Source: Mesoterricola silvestris (GTDB taxonomy: Bacteria > Acidobacteriota > Holophagae > Holophagales > Holophagaceae). From it: 64,000 bases of DNA. Location: contig NZ_AP027080.1 of the NCBI RefSeq assembly GCF_030295405.1, forward strand, positions 2,666,001-2,730,000. The letters run 5' to 3'. Shown one piece after another: positions 28,983 to 37,046 of this stretch; position 1 is the stretch's first letter, and every line of letters begins with the position of its first letter. The position numbers and the translations under genes are program-made. Under the pieces are notes generated by a model. That model did not search any database, was not told where the DNA came from, and saw only the letters and a program-made list of their open reading frames with translations.

Positions 28983-31900
28983 TCAATCTTCGCCCCGCCG
29001 CCGGTAACGCATGCCCCGGCGCTCGCCTTCAGTCTCGGCCAGGCCTTCGTCCACCAGGCGCCGAAGAAAGGGGCGGAGGCTGGCGGCGTCCAGCCCCGTG
29101 GCTTCTTGGGCCTCGCCGGAAGAGATACGCCCCCGCTCCTGAAGCAGGGTCTTGAGGGTTTCGTAGACCTGATCGTTCTCGGTGCGGGGCCTGCGCGGCA
29201 GCATCTGGAGGGGAGCAGGCCTAGAGGAAGGAATGGGCGCTGATTTGCCCTGGAGGCTGGCAAACATGGGGCCGAAGTCCTCCGTGGCCGACGTATCCTG
29301 GTCGGAGATGGGCAAGTCGATCACCGGCTGTGGCAGCCCTTCGTTGAGAGGAATGTCCCAGTATGGGTCGTGCTTCTTGGTAAATGCCTCCAGGCCCAAG
29401 GCCTTCAGCTCATCGAAGGCGGCGAGGCAAAGCTCCGGAGCTTTCTGGTAGCTCCGGTGGCTGAAGGCAGAGAGGACATGGGCGTACTGATCGCGGTCAA
29501 GGCCGTAGGCCTCGGCCACCACAGCATCGATGGCGGCGCGCACCTCCCAACGGGCCTCTTCGGTTTCCATAACTGGCCACATGTGCATGGGTTTGGTCTC
29601 GCGCCAAACCTCATCCACCTGTTCTAACCAAAGCGAATAAAAGCCTGCATGAGCACAGGAGAGCCTTAGTGCGGAATGAGCAAGTAAAATACGCGCATTA
29701 TTTTGTAATAGTGGCAGAGGAGTGGATAATAGTAAAAATTTAGTAACATGACCTGAAGCTCTAAAGCGTATAAGCCAATCAAAACAAAAGGAATTCATAA
29801 TTGCAAGTGAGCTTAGAGCCATTACTGATGTTCTTGCCCATGGTTTTTCATCTACAGGTGCTGTATGCCCTGTCATGCTACCTGGCGGTAGCATTGCAGA
29901 AATAACAGTTCTTTCATTTGTTGAACTTGCAACTTCTCTATAGGCAAGACGATAGTATCTCCCAGCCTGTATATAATTTGGCTTATCTTTAAGATCATCA
30001 ATTGAAACAAGGTACCGTAGTCTTTGACCCCACGAAATGTCATATTGTTCAAAAAATTTACCTTCAAATACAAGAAATAAACCATGGCGAACAACTTCCT
30101 TTGTGCCTTCGTATGAACGCGGCTCATATTTTGTTACACCAGATGACGTTCTAAACAAATGAGCGTCATGGCTTAGGTGCAATTCAGTCATGCGAAATGA
30201 AAGGCCGCTTTCAATAAACTTTTTAAAAGTATTTAAACAGCCTTCATATATTCCCCTTGCCACCCGAACATCTTCTTTAGAACGAAGCTCTGGGAAATTC
30301 AGGTACTCTCCACCGGTCTTTTGTAAAAATTCGGGTGTATACAATAATCTATCCAAATCTTGAAACAATCGTTGAAGTTCGTGCCAATAAAATCCACATT
30401 CAAAATTATAAATATTTAAATGCATATTCCTTGCAACAACAGCAGCAAATTTAAAGCTAGAATGGATATCAAACAGCTTTTTCTTATTTTCAAATGAAAA
30501 ACAGCTACGCAGTTCCATTTTTTCGATGTACAGCTGGCGAACACCTGTAGCACCAGCACTTCCATGAAAAGCTGAAGGAACCACAACTCCCGTCATTCCA
30601 TTGTCTTTCAACAATTGAGCATTGCGTTCCATAAAAACACGAAAAGCGTCCAATTGTCGCCCAGCAAGGTCCCCATCGATTATAATTTTTTGAAATTTAA
30701 ACAATTTGTCATTGGATCTTTTACTTTGTTCGAATTTCTCCTGCCCAGCAAAGAAAGTTGTTGCTATTGAAACATTTGCGAGCAGCCGTCTCTCTATAAC
30801 AGTTCTCTCACTCTTGGTGGGAGCTTCCATGATTGATAAGTCGAAGGATGCCAAAAATTCTTTCGACTTAAATTGGATTGCGTCCCAAGGCGGGTTCCCA
30901 AGGACTGCGTCGAACCCGCGACGCAAACCGTCGCCCAAATGGAAAACCTCGGGGAATGCGAATTCAAACGGCACCCCTTCGCTGCCCGTCAATACCATCT
31001 CTCGCAACCGAGGCTGCAGAGCCATCACACCCTCAGTGGCTCCGGAGTTTGCAATGGCCGAGGCTAACGCGAGGTAGGCCGCGTCATCACAGGCCTCGCC
31101 CAGCATCACCCCCCCACTCCACGCAGCGGCCAGCAGCTTCATAGGCTTAAGGGCGGCATCCAGCTTCTCCTTGGCCACCCGCTTCTGCTCCAGGTCCGCC
31201 GCGTCCTTGCCAACGCTGGCTTCCAGGTCGCGCACATGGGTAACGGCGCTGGCGAGAGTGGCCCGGAGCTGCTCCGTGAGGCCCTGAGTGTAGAGATCGT
31301 CAAGCTTGTTCCCGCTCCCCGGATAGGTAAGCAGGTGCTCGAAGAAGGGCCCGGTGAGGGAATCTCCGCACAGCAGGCGGTGGTCCATGAAGGTGAGGGG
31401 CAGGCCTTCGGCGTAGCTCTCTAACCACAGGGAGAGCTTGGCCAGTTCAACCGCGAGGGGGTTCTTGTCCACGCCGTATAAGCAATGCACGGCCACCAGG
31501 CGACGGCAGAGGGCCTCGGCCTTCTTCTGTGACAGGCCGCTGTCCTCGCCCTCTGGCACGCGGCTGGGCAGGTAGGCCACCAATTCGTCCTCGGGATCGG
31601 GCAGGCCTTCCACCCGCTTGCGCAGTTCCGCCGCACGGGCCAGGAGGGCCGCTTGCTCCGAATCCTTCACCTTCTCGGTCTGTTCCTCCGCCTGCACTGC
31701 CAGTTCGTCGCAGAGGCGACAGGCTTCGTACAGGGCCTCGCCCAGGTAGCGGCATGCCTCCACCAGGAAGTGGCCGCTACCCATGGCGGGGTCGATGACC
31801 TTCAACTCCAGGATCCTCCCCGGCTGAGGGTCCTCCTTGGGGCTACGCTCCAGAAGCTGGGGTCCCAGGGTTTCCTGAACCAAGAATCTGACGAACGGGT

Positions 31901-33461
31901 GCGGGGTGTAGTAACTGCCAGTGGCCTTGCGGCCCAGACCTACCCGCAAGAAGAAACATTTCGCGGAAATATCCTCGATGAAGATTACCTGGGTCCCTCC
32001 AGCGGAAGCGCGGCGACGGAGAGCCTCAGCCTCCTCGGCATCCTCGCCCCCACCGTCATCCTCGCCGCCCTCGTCCTCGTCGGTCTCCCCGACGGTACCC
32101 CCACTTGCGGCGCTGGCGCGGTAGGGAGCGCCCTGGGCGGCGGGCACGACCACCTCCAGTTTGGCCCGACGCAGGCGGCACATGGGCTCGGTGGAGATTC
32201 CGGGCTCCAGTTCTAGCAGGGCCTCGTAGACGCGGCCCAGGTCTTCCACGTCCAGCGCGCCGTAGTGCACGCGCTCCCGCTCAGCCCGACCCTCCACCGG
32301 CGTCCACAGCAGGGAGTCCAGGAGGCGGGCCACGGCCCGTTCGCCCCACCCCAGTCGGTCCAGGAGCGGAGTGGCGCCCTCGCCGAAAAGCATACCGCCC
32401 AGAGCCTTGATCTCCAGTTCGCTGGAACTCATACCCTCGGCGAACATCCGCCACAGGGTGCGAAGCGCCCCTTCCAGGAATTCGCCGCTGTCGGCGCCAT
32501 CATCCATGACCTTCCGGACGATGTCCGCCAGTGCGGTATTGGGGGAATAAGTGCGCCGCCAGAGGCTCGTGGCGGCGAAGCTGAAGGCCCGCGCCGGATC
32601 CGCCGAGGATTCCAGCTTGAACACGAATAGAAGCCGATAAACCAGGATCAAGCCCTCGCGCCAGAGCTGGCGGGCCAAGCCCTCGGAAGTGCCCGCCTCG
32701 CGGAGGGCACTCTGGTTCGCCGGATGATCGAGGACTTCCTGGAGGAAACCCTCGATGGCCGCTCGCGCTTGGAGCCGCAGTTTCTTGGTGACTTGGCTCT
32801 GGGCCAATCGTGCGGCATCGGCTAGGTCTGGCAGGGCGGCCACGCCGCCGGGCGAGGCCATGGCACGGATGAGCCTGTAGGAATCGGGAACATTCCGGGC
32901 AGAGCGCCACCCGCCCGAGCGCCCAAGATCCACGGCGATGTGGCTGTCGGGACGCGCTGGGTCGCAAATCAGGAGACGCAGTTCCTCACCATCCGTGAGC
33001 AGGCCTGCCCGCTCACCACTGGCAAGGAGCACCCGCTGAGCGACCCGTGACGCACTGAAGCGGTACGCCCGCCCCCGGCGGTTCGGTGCATCCAGGTCCG
33101 TGCCCAGGGCAGCGGCCCAGACCCGCAACTTCTTGCCCTCAGGTGTCAGGAACAGGCTCCCGCCATCCTCAGCGCCTTCGCGGGTTATCACCGACCCCTG
33201 GGGCACGAGGGTGACGTAGCCGAGTTGGGAAGCCAGGGGCTCCAGCACATGACTGAATACGCGCCGGTCCCCGCCGTGCTCACCCAGGTCGCGCAGCTTC
33301 CGGCGGAACACCTCCCAGGCCTGCTGGAGGGCGCGCCCCTCGTCGCCCACATTGCGGGGGAGGAGGCGGAGGTCGTTAAGCTTCCCTTCCAGGTTGTTGA
33401 GGACGAAGGGCTCGGGGAGGGCCGGTCCGAAGAAGGTGCAATCGCGAAGGCTGAGTGCCAT
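28983..33461 (-). CDS. Very large class I adenine-specific DNA methyltransferase (PglX/DrmMI-like) with C-terminal winged helix
   Basis: The 1492-residue protein contains SAM-binding motif I DPAMGSGHFLVEA (about residue 555) and the catalytic NPPW of N6-adenine methylases (GFDAVLGNPPWDAIQ, about residue 855). Between them lie YGVDKNPLAVELAKLSLWL and a long helical insert. The region after NPPW is the expected target-recognition part. The last 65 residues form a predicted winged helix (QVYETLKTLLQERGRISSGE, then LRPFLRRLVDEGLAETE). It is translated from an ATG with AAGGAGG upstream that nearly abuts the helicase stop. In DISARM or BREX such enzymes mark self DNA. Bases 29630-30890 are strikingly AT-rich (see findings) but the frame is intact. 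Confidence 0.87.
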   Translation of the reverse strand: MALSLRDCTFFGPALPEPFVLNNLEGKLNDLRLLPRNVGDEGRALQQAWEVFRRKLRDLGEHGGDRRVFSHVLEPLASQLGYVTLVPQGSVITREGAEDGGSLFLTPEGKKLRVWAAALGTDLDAPNRRGRAYRFSASRVAQRVLLASGERAGLLTDGEELRLLICDPARPDSHIAVDLGRSGGWRSARNVPDSYRLIRAMASPGGVAALPDLADAARLAQSQVTKKLRLQARAAIEGFLQEVLDHPANQSALREAGTSEGLARQLWREGLILVYRLLFVFKLESSADPARAFSFAATSLWRRTYSPNTALADIVRKVMDDGADSGEFLEGALRTLWRMFAEGMSSSELEIKALGGMLFGEGATPLLDRLGWGERAVARLLDSLLWTPVEGRAERERVHYGALDVEDLGRVYEALLELEPGISTEPMCRLRRAKLEVVVPAAQGAPYRASAASGGTVGETDEDEGGEDDGGGEDAEEAEALRRRASAGGTQVIFIEDISAKCFFLRVGLGRKATGSYYTPHPFVRFLVQETLGPQLLERSPKEDPQPGRILELKVIDPAMGSGHFLVEACRYLGEALYEACRLCDELAVQAEEQTEKVKDSEQAALLARAAELRKRVEGLPDPEDELVAYLPSRVPEGEDSGLSQKKAEALCRRLVAVHCLYGVDKNPLAVELAKLSLWLESYAEGLPLTFMDHRLLCGDSLTGPFFEHLLTYPGSGNKLDDLYTQGLTEQLRATLASAVTHVRDLEASVGKDAADLEQKRVAKEKLDAALKPMKLLAAAWSGGVMLGEACDDAAYLALASAIANSGATEGVMALQPRLREMVLTGSEGVPFEFAFPEVFHLGDGLRRGFDAVLGNPPWDAIQFKSKEFLASFDLSIMEAPTKSERTVIERRLLANVSIATTFFAGQEKFEQSKRSNDKLFKFQKIIIDGDLAGRQLDAFRVFMERNAQLLKDNGMTGVVVPSAFHGSAGATGVRQLYIEKMELRSCFSFENKKKLFDIHSSFKFAAVVARNMHLNIYNFECGFYWHELQRLFQDLDRLLYTPEFLQKTGGEYLNFPELRSKEDVRVARGIYEGCLNTFKKFIESGLSFRMTELHLSHDAHLFRTSSGVTKYEPRSYEGTKEVVRHGLFLVFEGKFFEQYDISWGQRLRYLVSIDDLKDKPNYIQAGRYYRLAYREVASSTNERTVISAMLPPGSMTGHTAPVDEKPWARTSVMALSSLAIMNSFCFDWLIRFRASGHVTKFLLLSTPLPLLQNNARILLAHSALRLSCAHAGFYSLWLEQVDEVWRETKPMHMWPVMETEEARWEVRAAIDAVVAEAYGLDRDQYAHVLSAFSHRSYQKAPELCLAAFDELKALGLEAFTKKHDPYWDIPLNEGLPQPVIDLPISDQDTSATEDFGPMFASLQGKSAPIPSSRPAPLQMLPRRPRTENDQVYETLKTLLQERGRISSGEAQEATGLDAASLRPFLRRLVDEGLAETEGERRGMRYRRRGED
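29630..30890. other. AT-rich block within the methyltransferase gene
   Basis: This stretch is full of A/T runs (for example around 29690-29770 and 30330-30500), while the gene on both sides is GC-rich like the rest of the cassette. It starts just after the NPPW codons and ends about 215 codons before the stop, covering residues about 857-1277. That is the target-recognition zone of PglX-like methylases. The reading frame stays open throughout. Confidence 0.7.
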
Positions 33462-33462
33462 A

Positions 33463-36400
33463 TCACCGCCCTCCTTCTGACAGGGGAAGCAGCATCAACA
33501 GTCCCAGGGGAATAGGAGCAAGGGTGCGGGCCTTGCGGTGGGCGGCGAGATCCTTCTCGCGCATGCGGAACAGCCGGAGGATGCCATCCGCTTCGCGGCG
33601 GGCCGCGACCGGGTTCTTGCCATCCGTGGCGTAGGCAGCGAGCCTTTCCAGCGGCGCGGCCTGAGTCGCCCAGCGGGGCAGTTCGACCGCCTCCTCGAAG
33701 AGGCCAGGCTGGGCTTGCTGAACCGGACCACAGATGGCCTCCACCCGAGTGCGCAGCCACTTCTCCACTTCCTCGTACTCGTCCTCGCACAGTCGGGCAT
33801 GTTCTGAATACCAAGGCTCGGCGATACCCTCGAAGGCAGCTTTGGAGGCATCCAGCGCCTGACGGGACCATGCCTCGCCCCAGGCCGTGAAATGGCGGTC
33901 CCAAAGGTCCTTGGGGGAGATGGCCTTCCCACCATCCAGCAGCTTGAGCCACTGGTCAGGGTGGTCGAACACGGTGCAACGACCATCTTGCTCCACCTTG
34001 ACTCCCAGCACGCGCTCGAACTCGTGGCCACGCGGACTCTCAATGGCACCCAGGTACGTGCACAGGAGCGCTGGATGGTCCACAGAGGCAGCGAGGGCGC
34101 TGACCCGCCGGTCGAGCCAGACACCCGCCTCGCCGAAGCGGATGTTGCGCACCCGGGACAGGGCACGCCGTACGACGGGATGGGCACGCCCCAGGAAGCC
34201 AAGCTTGCGCTCCCGTTCATCCTGGTTTCGGGTGTGGTCCTCGGTCAGGAGTAGGGTCGGGCCGCTGGCATCGTAGCCGGGGAGATCCTTCAACCCGTGA
34301 TCCCAGGAGGGCGGAAGCCGGAGTTCGATCACGCCATTCGCCCCTCGCTGTATGGCACCCGCCTGAGCATCCGCCTCCAAGGCCGCACACACAAACTTGA
34401 GCAAGTCCACGTCACTGAGGCTGGCGCCTTCCTGGCGAGCTAGTTCGGCATCGGCCACGAGCCGCGCCTCGGCATTCAACCCGGCATCCCCCAGCCAGGC
34501 ATGGGACTTGGCATTCTTCTCGAAGCCCGTCATCGCCCGTTCCACTTCGGAGAGCAGTTCCTGGTACGCGGGGGTGGTTGTGTCCTCAGGCTCCTCTTCG
34601 ACCAAGCGGATCTCACGCGGGGCGACCTTGAAGAGGCAGTTCTCTTCCTCGGCCAAGCCCTCCAGGAGGCGCACAGTCTGGGCGTCATCCGTGGTCAGGC
34701 CGCCGAGAGTGTTGGGAACAAAGGTCAGCCTCAGCCGCTGGCGTTCGTACTTTGCTACCAGGCGCATCAGCAGGCGTTCTTCGAAGGACCCCGCCAGATA
34801 TAGGTACCGGACCATAGGGATTTCCTTCTGCCCGTATCGGTCAATGCGCCCATTGCGCTGCTCCAGTCGGTTGGGATTGTAGGGAAGCTCTACGTGCAGG
34901 AGGTGGTGACAGCGGGCGTGGAGGTTCAAGCCTTCGGAAGTGGCGTCGGTGCTGACAAGAACAATCCCGTCGTGGGTCTTGAAGCGTTCCGTGACGGCCG
35001 TGCGGGTGGCTTCGGAATCGCTGCCGCTGATGGCCAGGACTTCGCCCTGGAGGTCGCCCTGGCTGAGAGCTTCCCGCAGGTAGGCAAGGACCGCGTCCTG
35101 GCTGTCGGTGTACTCGGTGTAGACCAAGAGGTTGGCCTTCGCCTTGTCCATTCGGATGGCTTTGACTTCGCGCAACAGCGCGCCCAGCTTGGGGTCTTCC
35201 GCGAGCGCCTCCTGGGCCATGGCGATGAGCACATCCAGGGCATCCCGCGTCGTCTGGATCCGCTTCCCCTGTTCGCGCAGCCGGCGCTGCGTGCGCTGGA
35301 TTTCCTCGATCTTCCCGGCGAATTCCTCCAGCCCATAGTCGAGCAGATCCGCCGCCATGTCTTCGGCCTCAAGGAAGGCCTGATCCTGCTCCTCTTCGAA
35401 GGACAGGGCACCGAACCGTTCCAGGCGCTTCCGGTACTCGCTCAGGGTCTTGAGCCGCTGTCGGCGGGACTCAGCTTCCGCCTCGCCACTGGATGCCATC
35501 TCCGTGTACCGGTCGCGGATCCTGGTGAGGGTTTGGAGGCAGGCGGCGGTGGTGGAGACAGACCGTTTGAGGAGCGAGAGAAAGGCCAGGACTTCGCCGT
35601 ATTTCTGTCGACGCACGGCCTGTTTGAGGCGCGGGGCGATGGCCGCAATCAGGGCCTGCTGGAAAGCTGCGAACTGGGGGTGAGAGTCCGGCGCGAAGGT
35701 AACGGCGCAGGGGAAGACCTGACGGTCCTTAAATAGAGGTTCGCCCGTTTCCGGGTCCTTGATGTGCTGCTTCAGGCGGCGTACCACGTGCTGTCGGTAG
35801 CGCTCTCCGCGTAACCCGCCACGGCCATCCACCAGGCTTGGATCCAGCAGTTCCACGACCGAGGCGAAGTGGGCGTCATAACCGTCATGCGGTGTGGCGG
35901 TGAGAAGAAGGAGGCCATCAGTCTGCCTGGCCAGGACTTCAGCAAGCCGCCGCCGTTGGGAGTCCTCTGAATCCGCCCCACTGCCAAGGCTGACGCAGTG
36001 GTGGGCCTCGTCAATGACCACCAGGTCCCACACGGTGCGCTCAAGTTCCTGGAGCACTTTCTCCTGCTTGGCGAAATCGATGGATGTCAGGCAGTAGGAA
36101 ACGTGATCGAAGGGGTTGGCGCCCAGAACCAGGGAACGGCGCCTCTCCTGAAGCTCACCCGAACTGGTTATCGTTTCGAACCGCAGGCCGAAGCGGTCCC
36201 GCATCTCTGTGCGCCACTGCTCCAGCAGGGGACCTGCTGGTGAGACGACCAGGATGCGGTGGGCGCGGCGGCGAGCTATGAGTTCGGCCATAACCAGGCC
36301 AGCCTGCACAGTCTTGCCAAGACCCACGCCATCCGCCAGGAGAAGCCTGGGCCGGCTCATACGAATCGCCCGCATCACGGGAACGAGTTGGTAGGGAGCG

Positions 36401-36702
36401 ATGTCGAGGCGGCCTGGTTGCACTGCCAGGAGGGCGGATGGGCCGAGAGCCTGTTCCAGCAGGAAGGCCTCGTGATAGAGCCGCCATTGCGCCAATCGAC
36501 CTGCCCGACGTGGGTCCAGCTCCGTGACCACCGGGGTCACGGATTCGAATGGATGGAGAAGGTCGATTTCGATCCCTCGCAAATCCCCGTCCACGCAACG
36601 AAGGCGATATCGATGTTGGCCCCCGGCAGGCTCAGAGTGAAGGACTTCCCAGGAGAGGCCACGTGCATGAACCTGAGTACCTGGGAGAATTGTACCGAGC
36701 AT
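33463..36702 (-). CDS. SNF2/DEAH helicase, DISARM DrmD-like
   Basis: From the ATG at 36702 (GGAG 9 bases upstream) the protein is 1079 residues and begins MLGTILPGTQVHARG. In-frame upstream starts exist at 36717 (ATG) and 36744 (TTG). Helicase motifs: Walker A LLADGVGLGKTVQAGLV near residue 130, DEAH in LVVIDEAHHCV near residue 230, LLLLTATPHDGYD, and the C-terminal lobe with LVSTDATSEGLNLHARC and RLEQRNGRIDRYGQ near residue 640. The architecture, with a long coiled middle region and an extended C-terminal domain, matches DrmD, the SNF2-like helicase of class 1 DISARM. It is the first gene of the three-gene cassette and its stop lies 1 base from the methyltransferase start. Confidence 0.87.
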   Translation of the reverse strand: MLGTILPGTQVHARGLSWEVLHSEPAGGQHRYRLRCVDGDLRGIEIDLLHPFESVTPVVTELDPRRAGRLAQWRLYHEAFLLEQALGPSALLAVQPGRLDIAPYQLVPVMRAIRMSRPRLLLADGVGLGKTVQAGLVMAELIARRRAHRILVVSPAGPLLEQWRTEMRDRFGLRFETITSSGELQERRRSLVLGANPFDHVSYCLTSIDFAKQEKVLQELERTVWDLVVIDEAHHCVSLGSGADSEDSQRRRLAEVLARQTDGLLLLTATPHDGYDAHFASVVELLDPSLVDGRGGLRGERYRQHVVRRLKQHIKDPETGEPLFKDRQVFPCAVTFAPDSHPQFAAFQQALIAAIAPRLKQAVRRQKYGEVLAFLSLLKRSVSTTAACLQTLTRIRDRYTEMASSGEAEAESRRQRLKTLSEYRKRLERFGALSFEEEQDQAFLEAEDMAADLLDYGLEEFAGKIEEIQRTQRRLREQGKRIQTTRDALDVLIAMAQEALAEDPKLGALLREVKAIRMDKAKANLLVYTEYTDSQDAVLAYLREALSQGDLQGEVLAISGSDSEATRTAVTERFKTHDGIVLVSTDATSEGLNLHARCHHLLHVELPYNPNRLEQRNGRIDRYGQKEIPMVRYLYLAGSFEERLLMRLVAKYERQRLRLTFVPNTLGGLTTDDAQTVRLLEGLAEEENCLFKVAPREIRLVEEEPEDTTTPAYQELLSEVERAMTGFEKNAKSHAWLGDAGLNAEARLVADAELARQEGASLSDVDLLKFVCAALEADAQAGAIQRGANGVIELRLPPSWDHGLKDLPGYDASGPTLLLTEDHTRNQDERERKLGFLGRAHPVVRRALSRVRNIRFGEAGVWLDRRVSALAASVDHPALLCTYLGAIESPRGHEFERVLGVKVEQDGRCTVFDHPDQWLKLLDGGKAISPKDLWDRHFTAWGEAWSRQALDASKAAFEGIAEPWYSEHARLCEDEYEEVEKWLRTRVEAICGPVQQAQPGLFEEAVELPRWATQAAPLERLAAYATDGKNPVAARREADGILRLFRMREKDLAAHRKARTLAPIPLGLLMLLPLSEGGR

Positions 36703-36888
36703 AAATATCGACTCCATCCTCGCAATAGACTTCAGTTCCAGCAACCACGTGCTGTTGTTATCGTCAGTTCAAGCTGGGCTCAAACAGCTTAACACTCTGC
36801 CGTCACCAGCCCGAGTTGGCCCCATCCACAGTTGTGACCATCGGCAGTCAGGGTAAGGGTGGCGAGATTCGATCCCTTCTATCTTTGT

Positions 36889-36909
36889 TACCCCCTTGCT
36901 AGGGGGGTA
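36889..36909. repeat. 21-bp palindromic element, right copy (inverted relative to left)
   Basis: It reads TACCCCCTTGC...GGGGGGTA on the plus strand. Its reverse complement differs from the element at 23445-23465 at one base. It lies 187 bases upstream of the helicase ATG. No target-site duplication is obvious in the bases outside the two copies. Confidence 0.75.
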
Positions 36910-36958
36910 ATGATGGCTTTCTGCTTCATCTGACAGGTCAAATGCCAAGGCGAATTTA

Positions 36959-37003
36959 GCTATAATTATAGCAATTACTGGTCCGGTACTAGATATTTTC
37001 TAG
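36959..37003. promoter_or_regulatory. Palindromes and TATAAT boxes in the integrase/helicase divergent region
   Basis: GCTATAATTATAGC at 36959-36972 is a perfect palindrome containing TATAAT on both strands, so it may act as a -10 box in either direction. CTAGA-TATTT-TCTAG follows at 36989-37003. Good -35 hexamers were not found at ideal spacing. Binding by the recombinase or a repressor is equally possible. Confidence 0.35.
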
Positions 37004-37046
37004 GTTACTTAAATTGAGTGGTATAGTAGTAAACATGAGGCGCTCC

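Larger units (their letters stand above)
36703..37046. other. AT-rich divergent intergenic region between helicase cassette and integrase
   Basis: About 340 bases with no credible gene. It holds the right palindromic element (36889-36909), a 14-bp perfect palindrome at 36959-36972 and a small dyad at 36989-37003. Low GC and the divergent flanking genes make it the likely promoter region for both the cassette and the integrase. Confidence 0.6.
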
